Assembly: GCF_018398315.1 (NCBI RefSeq)
Contig: NZ_JAHBRW010000001.1
Coordinates: forward strand, 4,038,501 to 4,102,500
Direction: 5' to 3'
From: Chelatococcus sp. YT9
GTDB taxonomy: Bacteria; Pseudomonadota; Alphaproteobacteria; Rhizobiales; Beijerinckiaceae
Length of the DNA stretch: 64,000 nucleotides
Below are positions 19,623 to 28,095 of this stretch, piece by piece. Each line of letters starts with the position of its first letter. The first letter of the stretch is position 1. A model generated the notes under the pieces. The model was not told the DNA's origin, ran no database searches, and worked only from the letters and a program-made list of their open reading frames with translations. The translations under genes were made by a program, and so were the position numbers.

Positions 19623-19995
19623 GGATATATCCTTCTGCTCAAACGCAGCGAAGCCGTCACAGCCAGACCGCATGCACGAGCTTGGAGGAAGTGATCCACG
19701 CTCGAGAGTGCGCCAGATTTCAAAAGGTTAGCGCAGGAAACGTCGTGACGTGCAACGATCACGTTCAATCTCATGCCCTTGCCCATGAAAGTCATAAAAG
19801 CTCAACGGCAATGAATGTCGAGCCGTTCCTGACCCACCCTGGTGGGTCTTCGGCCCATTTTGGATCTGCAATTGACTCCGCGAGATAAGAAATCACGCGG
19901 AATCAATGGCTTGATGCCAGTATCCATCGAGATCCCAGCCCGCCCCGAACATGCTCTAGCTCATCCACGACCATCGTTCAAGCTGTCGGAATGGC
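19623..19995. other. Gene-free gap between gltX and gltA
   Basis: 373 bases on the minus-strand path from gltX to gltA without a supported gene. It holds a compact hairpin, GACCCACC (19831-19838) with GGTGGGTC (19841-19848), possibly ending gltX transcription, and presumably the gltA promoter. Confidence 0.5.
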
Positions 19996-21417
19996 TCAGG
20001 GCAGCTGATCGCGGATACGGCCTAAACTTTCATCACGTCCAAGGACTGTCATGACATCGAAGAGACCCGGTGAGGTTCCGCGACCGGTCAAGGCGGCACG
20101 CAGCGGCTGGGCCAATTGACCGAGCTTCAGCCCCGCTTCGGTGGCCGTCGCCCTCACCGCGGCCTCAGTGGTGTCGTTGCTCCAATCGTTGATCCCTTCC
20201 AGAGCAGGGAGCACCAGCGCGAGCCGCTCCTTACCCTCCGCATTGAGAAGAGCCTTTGCCTTGTCATCGCAAACGAGGGGCCGCGACGCGTAGAGAAAAG
20301 AAGCGCTGTCAAGCAGTTCAACCAGAGTCTTGGCACGCTCCTTGAGCCCCGGCATTGCCGCGAGCAGCTTCTCACGTAGGTCGGGAGGCAACGTGGGTCC
20401 GAGGCCGCGCGCCGGCCCGAGCTCCGGCAGGATATCTTCCAGAGCCCGAACGAGGGCCTCGTCGTCGGCGCTGCGCATGTAGTGACCGTTGAGGTTCTCC
20501 AGCTTCGCAAAGTCGAAGCGGGCGGGAGAGCGTCCGATAGAGCCCAGGTCGAAAGCCGCGATCATCTCGTCGGTCGAAAAGATCTCCTGATCGCCATGGC
20601 TCCAGCCGAGGCGGACCAGATAATTGCGCAACGCGGCCGGCAGATAGCCCATGGAGCGATAGGCGTCGATACCGAGCGCGCCGTGACGCTTCGAGAGCTT
20701 GGCGCCGTCTGGCCCATGGATCAGGGGAATATGGGCCATGATGGGCACGTCCCAGCCAAGTGCCTCGTAGATCTGCTTTTGCCGTGCGGCGTTGGTCAGA
20801 TGGTCGTCCCCGCGGATGATATGCGTGACACCCATGTCGTGATCATCGACGATGACCGCAAGCATGTAGGTCGGCGTGCCGTCAGACCGCAGCAGAACGA
20901 GATCGTCCAGATCTTTGTTCTGCCAAGTGACACGGCCCTGCACCTGGTCATCGATCGCGGTCTCACCTTCGGTCGGCGCGCGCAACCGGATCACGGGCTT
21001 GACACCGGCCGGCGCGTCCGAAGAGGGACGATCCCGCCAGCGCCCGTCGTAGCGCAACGGTCGTCCTTCGCGGCGAGCCTCCTCGCGCATGGCCTCGAGT
21101 TCCTGCGGCGTCGCATAGCAGTAATAGGCGCGTCCGCGCGCGAGCAGATCTTCAGCGACCTCGCGGTGCCGCGCCGCGCGGGAGAACTGGTGAATGGCAT
21201 CGCCATCCCAATCGAGCCCGAGCCAGCTCAGGCCATCGAGGATGGCGGCGATGGCCGCTTCCGTAGAGCGTTCGCGATCGGTGTCCTCTATTCTCAACAG
21301 CATCTTGCCGCCGTTCCGGCGGGCATAGAGCCAGTTGAACAGGGCCGTGCGGGCGCCGCCAATATGCAGGAAGCCTGTCGGCGAAGGCGCGAAACGCGTA
21401 ACGACGGTTCCGGTCAT
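19996..21417 (-). CDS. gltX: Glutamyl-tRNA synthetase
   Basis: Class I aminoacyl-tRNA synthetase charging tRNA-Glu. The 473-residue protein opens [21 protein letters not shown] with the HIGH-type motif at residues 18-21 and has the second ATP motif AKLSKRHG. The middle has [24 protein letters not shown]. The open frame runs much further upstream (to 21861), but the family begins at the ATG at 21417. Alphaproteobacteria often carry two GltX paralogues, one of which can charge tRNA-Gln; this one is between gltA and comEC, and which type it is cannot be told here. Confidence 0.96.
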   Translation of the reverse strand: MTGTVVTRFAPSPTGFLHIGGARTALFNWLYARRNGGKMLLRIEDTDRERSTEAAIAAILDGLSWLGLDWDGDAIHQFSRAARHREVAEDLLARGRAYYCYATPQELEAMREEARREGRPLRYDGRWRDRPSSDAPAGVKPVIRLRAPTEGETAIDDQVQGRVTWQNKDLDDLVLLRSDGTPTYMLAVIVDDHDMGVTHIIRGDDHLTNAARQKQIYEALGWDVPIMAHIPLIHGPDGAKLSKRHGALGIDAYRSMGYLPAALRNYLVRLGWSHGDQEIFSTDEMIAAFDLGSIGRSPARFDFAKLENLNGHYMRSADDEALVRALEDILPELGPARGLGPTLPPDLREKLLAAMPGLKERAKTLVELLDSASFLYASRPLVCDDKAKALLNAEGKERLALVLPALEGINDWSNDTTEAAVRATATEAGLKLGQLAQPLRAALTGRGTSPGLFDVMTVLGRDESLGRIRDQLP

Positions 21418-21753
21418 CTCAGATATGTGCTCTCTTGTGCCAAAGCGATGACCGTGGCGGTTCGAACTCGCTTCCGCCGACGGTCGGGCGTCGTTTAGCA
21501 TGATGCCGGGCCGGGGGTAAGAAGCTCTTTCCCTCACCGGAGGCCATCGTTCCACTGGTTTGTTTCTAGTTCCGCCGGCGGCGGCCGATCTGGTGCTGTG
21601 CGTCCGGGAATATGTTTCACGTTCCGGTGCTTTCAAGGCCGGCGCTTTTGCCGGCCGATCACGTGTTTGTTCGTTCCTTGCGTTTCTGCATTTCAGAACC
21701 CGACCGTTGCAATCTGGCCCGTAGCCAGCCGTCCCCCAGAGCGTTTCGCACGT
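21418..21753. other. Divergent intergenic region gltX / comEC
   Basis: 336 bases between divergently transcribed gltX (minus) and comEC (plus). It must hold both promoters. Open frames that run through it are upstream extensions of the two genes. No clear operator or hairpin was seen. Confidence 0.45.
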
Positions 21754-24084
21754 ATGGCCCGCCAAAAGAGCCGCGCGATCATTGTCGCCGATGATAGCCG
21801 ACCGCCGCGTCCGGCGGTGGGCAGCCTGCTGCCGGGGTGGCATGTCTTCACCGCCGACCAAGCGCGAGGCGTGCTTCGGGATCTCCTCGCCTTGGAGGCC
21901 GAGAGACGGCGGGCCTTCCTCTGGCTGCCCGTTGCCTTCGGCGCCGGCATTATTCTGTACTTTCTGGCGGATGCAGAGCCCTCCCTATGGCCGTCGGCAG
22001 TGGGAGCCGTCATCGCGGTCTTCGCGGCGGCCCTTACGTGCCGCTATCGCCGGGTGTCGGGCGTGGCGATCGCGGTCGCGGCCGTCATGGCGGGATTTGC
22101 CGCCGCGACATGGCGTACGCGCACCGTCAGCGCGCCGGTGCTCTCCCGACCGGTGATCACCAAGCTCGGCGGTCTCGTTCTCAACGTCGAGGAGCGTCCG
22201 GCGGGACCTCGCATTGTCGTCAGGGTCGCGACCCTCGGAGATCTCGCAGCCCATGCGCGCCCGGCCCAGGTGCGCGTTTCCCTTCGGCCGGGTGCTAGCG
22301 TCAAGGCAGGCGACTTCATCGAGGCGACCGCCCGCCTGCTGCCGCCACCGACTGCGGCGCGCCCTGGCGGCTATGATTTCGCTAAAGATGCCTTTTTCGC
22401 CGAACTTGGCGCTGTCGGCTCGCTCGTCGGAAAGGTGTCTATCCGGGCCCCGCCGGAAGCGCCGGATATCTGGACCACCTTGACCATTGCCAATGATGTT
22501 GCCCGCAATGCCCTGACCCAGCGGATCGCCAACGCCTCCGGCGGGCAGGAGGGAGCCCTTGCGGCGGCTCTCGTTACGGGCAAGCGCGGACTGATCACGG
22601 AGGAGGTCAACGATGCCTTGCGCGCAGCCGGCATTTACCACATCGTATCGATCTCCGGGCTTCATATGGCGCTCGCTGCGGGCAGCCTGTTCTGGGCCGC
22701 GCGAGCCATGCTCTCGCTGTGGCCGGCGATCGCGCTCGCCTGGCCCGTGAAGAAGATCGCTGCTGTCATCGGGATGCTTGGAGCCACGGCTTACTGTCTG
22801 TTCTCCGGCGCGGAAGTCGCGACCCAGCGGTCTCTCGTGATGACGATTGTCATGATGGGCGCGATCCTGATCGACCGACCCGCACTGTCGATGCGCAATC
22901 TCGCCTTGTCCGCACTCATATGCCTCGCCCTGCGCCCTGAAGCCCTGCTAGGGCCTAGCTTCCAGATGTCCTTCGCCGCTGTCGCCGGCATGATCGCCTT
23001 TGCTGTCAAGCCCACGGGGCTCCTTGTCGGCGGAGATCCTTCATCTGGCAGCTATGGCTGCCTGCGGTCGGTTGGGCGGTGGGCGCTTCTGCTCACCACG
23101 ACCACTACGGTCGCGACCATAGCCACGGCGCCGTTTAGCGCCTATCATTTCCAGACGCTCAACCCGTTTGGTCTGCTCGGGAACGCGATGGCGCTCCCGC
23201 TGATCGAGCTTGCGGTCATGCCGCTCTCGGTGCTCGGCGTCTTTGCGTCTTTCTTTGAGCTCGACCGGCCGGTCTGGTGGTTGATCGGCCAAGCCACAGT
23301 GCCGGTGCTGGCATCCGCCCGCGCGGTCGCCGAGCTCGAACGCTCGCGCGTGGTCGTGCCGGCTTTCGGTGTAGGCGCTCTCGGCCTGATGGTCATCGCC
23401 ATCCTCTGGATCACCCTATGGACAACAGCCTTGCGCTGGCTTGCGCTGTGTCCCGCGGTAATCGGGCTCGCGATGGCGCACGGCGCACAGCCTCCTGACA
23501 TTTACATTGATCGTGGCGCGAGCGGCCTCGCCCTGCGCGCCGCCGACAGCCGGCTCATCGTCCTCGGCAAGCCGTCGGGCTTTGTGCTGGAGCAGTGGCT
23601 GCGAGCCGACGGTGACGGGCGGGCTATCGACGATCCTTCCCTGCGCCATGCCACACACTGTGACCGGCTCGGCTGCACCGCACGTTTAAAGAGCGGTCAG
23701 ATGATCGCCTTCGTGCGTGATAAACGTGCCTTCCCGGAGGATTGCCGACGTGCTGCAGTCATCGTGAGCCCGCTGCAGGCGCCACGCACCTGCGAGGCCG
23801 CCACTATCATCGACCGGTCCATTCTCGACCGCAGCGGTGCCATCATGCTCGTAGAGGATCCACTTAGCGCCGGCTTCAGCCGAATTCAGGCGCTCTCCAC
23901 CGCATCGCGTCCCTGGATCACCGGTGGCAAACCGGCCCAGCCCGCGGGCCGTCCACCCGACCCAAAAACGCCAGCCGCTGCATCATCCTCGAGGCACCAA
24001 AGTCTCGATCCTCTCGATGCGGCACCGGAGGCTAACGAGGAGGGAGAGGAGAGGGCGCCCCTCAATAGCGACGCAGAAGACTGA
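21754..24084 (+). CDS. comEC: ComEC/Rec2-family DNA uptake channel protein
   Basis: A 776-residue integral membrane protein of the ComEC/Rec2 family, which in competent bacteria forms the inner-membrane channel for single-stranded DNA. The N-terminal part (about residues 40-110) has membrane helices, followed by the OB-like domain (about 130-230), and the competence core with the family motif [20 protein letters not shown] near residue 291, many further helices and a C-terminal soluble region that ends in a Pro/Ala/Glu-rich tail. Whether this organism takes up DNA is unknown; the gene is conserved in many non-competent relatives. Start 21754 is preferred to 21598. The last 23 bases overlap lexA tail to tail. 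Confidence 0.9.
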   Translation: MARQKSRAIIVADDSRPPRPAVGSLLPGWHVFTADQARGVLRDLLALEAERRRAFLWLPVAFGAGIILYFLADAEPSLWPSAVGAVIAVFAAALTCRYRRVSGVAIAVAAVMAGFAAATWRTRTVSAPVLSRPVITKLGGLVLNVEERPAGPRIVVRVATLGDLAAHARPAQVRVSLRPGASVKAGDFIEATARLLPPPTAARPGGYDFAKDAFFAELGAVGSLVGKVSIRAPPEAPDIWTTLTIANDVARNALTQRIANASGGQEGALAAALVTGKRGLITEEVNDALRAAGIYHIVSISGLHMALAAGSLFWAARAMLSLWPAIALAWPVKKIAAVIGMLGATAYCLFSGAEVATQRSLVMTIVMMGAILIDRPALSMRNLALSALICLALRPEALLGPSFQMSFAAVAGMIAFAVKPTGLLVGGDPSSGSYGCLRSVGRWALLLTTTTTVATIATAPFSAYHFQTLNPFGLLGNAMALPLIELAVMPLSVLGVFASFFELDRPVWWLIGQATVPVLASARAVAELERSRVVVPAFGVGALGLMVIAILWITLWTTALRWLALCPAVIGLAMAHGAQPPDIYIDRGASGLALRAADSRLIVLGKPSGFVLEQWLRADGDGRAIDDPSLRHATHCDRLGCTARLKSGQMIAFVRDKRAFPEDCRRAAVIVSPLQAPRTCEAATIIDRSILDRSGAIMLVEDPLSAGFSRIQALSTASRPWITGGKPAQPAGRPPDPKTPAAASSSRHQSLDPLDAAPEANEEGEERAPLNSDAED

Positions 24085-24763
24085 CGAGCTTGCCCTGTAT
24101 CCGAACCCGGTCAGGGCCGAGCACGCGCGTCTCATAAGCCGGGTTAGCCGCTTCAAGCGCGATCGAGGAGCCACGGCGCCGCAGGCGTTTAAGCGTCGCT
24201 TCCTCATCATCGATCAGGGCAACGATGATGTCTCCCGTATCCGCCATGTCCTGGCGCCGGATAACGACCGTGTCGCCATCAAGGATGCCGGCCTCAATCA
24301 TCGAATCGCCGCGGACCTCAAGAGCAAAATGCTCGCCGGCACTCAGCATTTCGACCGGAATGGCCAGTGTGTTGCTGCGCGATTGGATCGCTGAGATGGG
24401 CGTGCCGGCGGCGATCCGCCCCATCACCGGGACCGAAATCGTTTTTGGCGCATCGGTTTCTGCCGCAGGAGGCAGGTTGCGCACACGTCCCAGGCCCCCC
24501 TCCACCACACTTGGGCTGAATTTTCCACGCGGCACGGCGGCCATCGCGGTATCGGGCAACTTGATGACTTCAAGAGCGCGCGCCCGGTTAGGAAGCCGGC
24601 GAATAAAGCCGCGTTCCTCGAGAGCGATGATCAGACGATGGATGCCTGATTTCGACTTCAAATCAAGCGCTTCCTTCATCTCGTCGAAGGAGGGAGGTAC
24701 GCTTGTTTCCCGCAGCCGCTCGTGGATGAAGCGAAGAAGCTCGTTCTGCTTGCGCGTCAGCAT
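24062..24763 (-). CDS. lexA: LexA repressor, SOS response
   Basis: LexA represses DNA-damage genes and self-cleaves when RecA filaments form. The 233-residue protein has an N-terminal winged helix ([17 protein letters not shown], then [11 protein letters not shown]), cleavage site Ala119-Gly120, catalytic Ser154 in RGDSM and Lys192 in ATLKR. It is about 30 residues longer than E. coli LexA because of the insert between DNA-binding and protease domains (about residues 70-105), as in other alphaproteobacteria. An SOS box lies 136 bases upstream. Its 3' end overlaps comEC by 23 bases. The accessory island begins on its upstream side. Confidence 0.97.
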   Translation of the reverse strand: MLTRKQNELLRFIHERLRETSVPPSFDEMKEALDLKSKSGIHRLIIALEERGFIRRLPNRARALEVIKLPDTAMAAVPRGKFSPSVVEGGLGRVRNLPPAAETDAPKTISVPVMGRIAAGTPISAIQSRSNTLAIPVEMLSAGEHFALEVRGDSMIEAGILDGDTVVIRRQDMADTGDIIVALIDDEEATLKRLRRRGSSIALEAANPAYETRVLGPDRVRIQGKLVSLLRRY

Positions 24764-24898
24764 GTTGTGACCACCCCCGCCTTTCGTTTGCCCGCTTCCA
24801 ACACATCCAGCACCAGGATCGATCAGTTTTTAGGAGCAATCGCACCTATTCAATACTGTGCTCCTGAAGTAGGAAACAAATCATGAACGACGATAGCT

Positions 24899-24913
24899 GT
24901 TCTCTATGTGTTC
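24899..24913. promoter_or_regulatory. SOS box GTTC-N7-GTTC upstream of lexA
   Basis: GTTC at 24899-24902, seven bases, GTTC at 24910-24913 (GAAC-N7-GAAC read toward lexA). This is the exact published LexA operator form of alphaproteobacteria, indicating autoregulation of lexA. It starts 136 bases from the lexA ATG, so the leader would be fairly long. Confidence 0.85.
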
Positions 24914-25064
24914 CGCAACCCCGAAAGCACGCGCCCGAGGCGGGCGGCTGATTTCAGCCGCTCCGTATGCCGCCTCTCTGCTGATCAACAGGCTCTCTCT
25001 TTGCGAACTCTGCCACCCATCTTTCCGGACGGATGACTTGGGGCCGCGCATGCAGTTTCCGAAT

Positions 25065-25126
25065 TTGTGAATTTTAAATCGGAAATATCGTTCATCATGA
25101 AATTCATGCTTGTGAATTTAAGCATG
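25065..25126. promoter_or_regulatory. Direct and inverted repeats ahead of locus A permease genes
   Basis: TTGTGAATTT occurs at 25065-25074 and again at 25110-25119. The second copy lies in the loop of CATGCTT (25105-25111) / AAGCATG (25120-25126), the first base overlapping the left arm. Related TTTGTGAAWTT-like words occur in front of the solute-binding protein gene at 29656-29681, suggesting a shared operator, possibly for the XRE-cupin regulator at 29783. Confidence 0.5.
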
Positions 25127-25217
25127 GCCGATAAGATCGTCTCAACTTCAAATCAAGCGGTCGCAAAATGCGATCCGTCGCTCTCAAAGACGTGCGACGG
25201 TGGCAGGGGAACTATGT

Positions 25218-26135
25218 ATGGGCCGTTACATCGTGCAGCGACTCATCCTCACGATTCCGGTGCTCATCGGCATCATGCTGGTGTGTTTTTTTCTGACCCG
25301 TCTAAGCGGTGATCCGACCGACCTCATGTTGCCGACCAACGCGACCGAGGAGGCCAGGGCCGCCTTCCGGTCCGTGCACGGCCTCGACAAGCCGTTGTGG
25401 GAGCAGTTCGTCACATTCTTCGCCAAAGGGCTCATGGGCGATTTCGGCTCCTCGTTGCGCTTCAACCAGCCGGCGATGAGCCTCGTCTGGGAGCGCCTTG
25501 GTGCGACCACGGAACTGGCCGCCGCAACGATGGCCATGGCGCTCTTCATCGGCGTGCCGGCGGGGGTGGCCGCTGCCTATCGCCGCAATACGCCCGCCGA
25601 TATCACCATTCGCGGCATCACGCTCATGGGACAGGCGCTGCCAGGCTTTTACCTCGGCATCATCTCGATCATTGTCTTTGCCGTATGGCTGCGCTGGCTG
25701 CCCTCGGGCGGACGCGGTTCCTGGCTCAATCTCATTCTGCCGGCCGCGACCCTTGCCTTCAATCTCGTCGCGCTGATCGCACGCGTCACGCGGTCCTGCA
25801 TGCTCGACGTGCTGCGGCAGGATTATATCCGTACAGCCCGCGCCAAGGGCGCCCGTGAGCGCACCGTGCTGTGGATCCACGCCCTGCGGAACGGCTTCAT
25901 TCCCGTGCTCACCGTTATTGGTCTCCAGGTCGGTCTCCTGATGGGAGGCGTCGTAGTGACCGAAACGGTATTCTCCTGGCCCGGAGTGGGGCGCCTCGCC
26001 ATCCAAGCGATCTACGCGCGCGACTTTCCCGTTGTGCAGGCAGTCGTTTTCACCTTCGCGATCATTTTCGTGTTCGTGAACCTCGTCGTCGATCTCCTCT
26101 ACGCGGTTCTCGATCCGCGCATCAGCTACAACTGA
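25218..26135 (+). CDS. Dipeptide/oligopeptide-type ABC transporter permease (DppB family)
   Basis: A 305-residue inner-membrane protein forming one half of a peptide-type ABC channel. It begins MGRYIVQRLILTIPVLIGIM, the usual DppB first helix, has about six membrane segments, a loop with TRLSGDPTDLMLP, and the EAA-type coupling stretch DYIRTARAKGARERTVLWIH (about residues 195-214) that would contact the ATPase. The C-terminus VVDLLYAVLDPRISYN is typical. The ATG at 25218 is preceded by AGGGGAA; GTG 25200 is an alternative. It is followed 9 bases later by the partner permease. No ATPase gene lies nearby. Confidence 0.93.
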   Translation: MGRYIVQRLILTIPVLIGIMLVCFFLTRLSGDPTDLMLPTNATEEARAAFRSVHGLDKPLWEQFVTFFAKGLMGDFGSSLRFNQPAMSLVWERLGATTELAAATMAMALFIGVPAGVAAAYRRNTPADITIRGITLMGQALPGFYLGIISIIVFAVWLRWLPSGGRGSWLNLILPAATLAFNLVALIARVTRSCMLDVLRQDYIRTARAKGARERTVLWIHALRNGFIPVLTVIGLQVGLLMGGVVVTETVFSWPGVGRLAIQAIYARDFPVVQAVVFTFAIIFVFVNLVVDLLYAVLDPRISYN

Positions 26136-26144
26136 GGCGGCGCC

Positions 26145-27050
26145 ATGTCCTTGTCACCGCCTGTCGCTGCAGCGGAGCCCACCCCCATCGAAAGCCGCTG
26201 GCGCGGCGTGCTGAAGCGCCTCGTGGCGAAGAAGGCGGCCAAGCTCAGCCTCTTGATCATCTTGATCGGGTTTCTGTTCGCGCTGGCGCCTTCGCTATTG
26301 GCGCCGCATGATCCCTATGCCCAGGAGCTAACCCTGCGCCTGCGTCCGCCGGCGCTGATGGAGCGCGGTGTGCCGGGATACTGGCTCGGCACCGACCAAC
26401 TCGGCCGCGATATTCTCTCCCGCATCATCTATGGCGCCCGTATCACGCTCTTCGTCAGTATCTTCGCTGTCCTCGTATCGGGCCTCGCGGGCGTCGCGAT
26501 GGGCCTCATCGCGGGGTACTACGGCGGCAAGGCGGATGCGGTCATCCTGCGGCTGATCGATATCCAGCTCGCCTTTCCGCTGGTTCTCCTGGTCATTGCC
26601 GTGGTGGCGGTCGTTGGTCCCTCGCTCACCAATCTCATCATCATCATGGGATTGTCGGGCTGGCCGCGCTTCGCGCGCGTGGTGCGCGGCTCGGTACTGT
26701 CCGTCCGCAACAAGGAATTCGTGGAGGCCGCGCGAGCGATCGGCGTGAAGACGCCGCGCATCATGGTGCAGCACATCCTGCCGAACGTCCTCTCGGCGGT
26801 GATCGTCTATGCCAGCTTTGATCTCGCCCGCATGATCCTCCTGGAAGCGACGCTCAGCTTTCTAGGCCTTGGCGTGCAGCCGCCATCGCCAACATGGGGT
26901 GGCATGATCAGCGACGGCGCCAAATACATGAGCTTGTCGTGGTCGGTCTCACTCAGCCCCGGCATCGCCATCGCGCTTCTGATCCTGGCCTTCAACATTC
27001 TTGGCGACGAGCTTCGCGACGCGCTCGACCCACAGATTTCCGATAACTGA
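26145..27050 (+). CDS. Dipeptide/oligopeptide-type ABC transporter permease (DppC family)
   Basis: The partner channel subunit, 301 residues. It shows the DppC N-terminus with a charged cytoplasmic leader (about residues 1-33), one helix, then a periplasmic stretch with LAPHDPYAQ and YWLGTDQLGRDILSRIIYGARITL, a diagnostic DppC motif. The coupling loop is EFVEAARAIGVKTPRIMVQHILPN and the end is GDELRDALDPQISDN. It forms an operon with the preceding permease and very likely with the tautomerase gene 34 bases downstream. Confidence 0.93.
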   Translation: MSLSPPVAAAEPTPIESRWRGVLKRLVAKKAAKLSLLIILIGFLFALAPSLLAPHDPYAQELTLRLRPPALMERGVPGYWLGTDQLGRDILSRIIYGARITLFVSIFAVLVSGLAGVAMGLIAGYYGGKADAVILRLIDIQLAFPLVLLVIAVVAVVGPSLTNLIIIMGLSGWPRFARVVRGSVLSVRNKEFVEAARAIGVKTPRIMVQHILPNVLSAVIVYASFDLARMILLEATLSFLGLGVQPPSPTWGGMISDGAKYMSLSWSVSLSPGIAIALLILAFNILGDELRDALDPQISDN

Positions 27051-27084
27051 CGTCGCGATCGATCCGGCCCAGGAGGGGGCGACC

Positions 27085-27306
27085 ATGATCATTACCATTC
27101 AGTTTGAGAACAGCCGCACGGACGACACCAAGCGTGCCGGCGCCAAGGCTTTGACGGAGGCGGCTGTTGAAACGCTCGGCGTCAAGCCGGAGTGGGTCAC
27201 CGTTCTCTACGAGAATTACGACAAGGAGAACTGGGCCATTGGCGGCGAATTGCTGCTCGACCGCCATGCGGCGCGCGAGAAGGCCGCGAAAGCGCAGGAG
27301 TCCTAA
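27085..27306 (+). CDS. 4-oxalocrotonate tautomerase-like protein, copy 1 (no Pro-1)
   Basis: A 73-residue protein of the 4-OT/tautomerase superfamily, normally small oligomeric enzymes that use an N-terminal proline (exposed after Met removal) as catalytic base. This copy starts MIITIQFENSRTDDTKRAGA. Compared with copy 2, which starts MPIITIQ, the residue where proline should be is the initiator Met itself, so the classical catalytic base is missing. The shared C-terminal part is WVTVLYENYDKENWAIGGELLLDRH. The ATG at 27085 has an excellent AGGAGGGGG, so a missed upstream start is unlikely. It follows the permeases by 34 bases. Confidence 0.85.
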   Translation: MIITIQFENSRTDDTKRAGAKALTEAAVETLGVKPEWVTVLYENYDKENWAIGGELLLDRHAAREKAAKAQES

Positions 27307-27565
27307 GGCCTACAGGAGGCCTCAGGCCGATCCAGGGCCATGAATTGGCTTTGGCTGTTCCGAAGCAGAGCCAGTCTCAACACGCGGACCGGCTCGAAAC
27401 AAGCGGGAAATCCGGCCGAATCCTTAAAGTGACGATCCAAACGCCTGAGTATTTCGAGGGGTATATCTTCTCAGCTGAGCCTGAGCCGCATCGATCAAGA
27501 TCGGAAAAGCAGGGGGATATCCACCCGATGTTCGTAACCATCACCAGCCAGACAGGGATTAATCG

Positions 27566-27781
27566 ATGCCCATCATCACCATTCAGTTCGACAAGGGCCG
27601 CTCCGTGGAGAAAAAGCGGGAAGTCGCCAATGCTGTAACCGACGCCATCGTGGCAACGCTCGGGGGCCAGCGCGATTGGGTCACCATTCTGTTCCGCGAC
27701 TATGAGCGTACGGACTGGGCGATCGGCGGCAACCTGCAACTTGACCGCCACGGTCCGCTGAAACCCGGCCACCACGGCTGA
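27566..27781 (+). CDS. 4-oxalocrotonate tautomerase-like protein, copy 2 (Pro-1 present)
   Basis: 71 residues, starting MPIITIQFDKGRSVEKKREV: the catalytic Pro-1 follows the Met and the Arg of KGRS sits near position 11, as in active 4-OT family enzymes. The conserved second half WVTILFRDYERTDWAIGGNLQLDRHG is shared almost letter for letter with copy 3. It lies 259 bases after copy 1 and 42 bases before copy 3. The substrate is unknown; the family includes tautomerases, dehalogenases and decarboxylases. In the setting it may act on an enol/keto or imine product of the transported compound. Confidence 0.88.
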   Translation: MPIITIQFDKGRSVEKKREVANAVTDAIVATLGGQRDWVTILFRDYERTDWAIGGNLQLDRHGPLKPGHHG

Positions 27782-27823
27782 TAGCGCATACCTCTCCCCT
27801 CACGAGCAAAAGGCATCACGACA

Positions 27824-28042
27824 GTGATCATCACCATTCAGATGGAAAAAGGCCGCAACGTGGATACCAAGCGGCGGGCGGCGAAGGCCTTTACGGAGGC
27901 TGCCATTGCGACCCTCGGCGCCAAAGCCGAGTGGGTGACAGTGCTGTTTGAGGATTACGAGCGCACGGATTGGGCGATCGGGGGCAACCTGCAGCTAGAT
28001 CGCCACGGCCCGGGGCTCGTCACGCTCGGCAATAAGGAATAA
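27824..28042 (+). CDS. 4-oxalocrotonate tautomerase-like protein, copy 3 (no Pro-1, GTG start)
   Basis: 72 residues from a GTG start: (M)IITIQMEKGRNVDTKRRAAK. As in copy 1 there is no proline after the start, and no in-frame upstream ATG that would supply one. The second half WVTVLFEDYERTDWAIGGNLQLDRHG matches copy 2 closely, showing recent duplication. If the GTG is right, copies 1 and 3 may be non-catalytic partners of copy 2 in a mixed oligomer; that is inference. A strong hairpin follows immediately. Confidence 0.82.
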   Translation: MIITIQMEKGRNVDTKRRAAKAFTEAAIATLGAKAEWVTVLFEDYERTDWAIGGNLQLDRHGPGLVTLGNKE

Positions 28043-28047
28043 CAAAA

Positions 28048-28073
28048 GGGGCCCGGATTTTATTCCGGGCCCT
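28048..28073. terminator. Hairpin between converging tautomerase 3 and solute-binding protein genes
   Basis: GGGCCCGG (28049-28056), 8-base AT-rich loop, CCGGGCCC (28065-28072). On the minus strand it is followed by CCTTTTGTT, a good T-run, so it should terminate the solute-binding protein gene; on the plus strand it caps the tautomerase transcript. Confidence 0.8.
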
Positions 28074-28095
28074 CATCACTGAACCGAGGCGTGAT

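Larger units (their letters stand above)
24764..25217. other. Divergent regulatory region lexA / ABC importer
   Basis: 454 bases between divergent lexA and the first permease of locus A. The left part carries the SOS box. The right part (25060-25130) is AT-rich with a 10-base direct repeat and an inverted repeat in front of the permease. No gene seen. The junction between ancestral sequence and island should lie here. Confidence 0.6.

Noticed and set aside
21754-24084. Evidence for natural competence
   Set aside because: ComEC-family genes are conserved in this place in many species not known to be competent, and no other competence genes are in the window.
27192-27638. 148-codon frame bridging tautomerase copies 1 and 2
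   Set aside because: Out of frame with both and with no coherent sequence; the gap is treated as non-coding.
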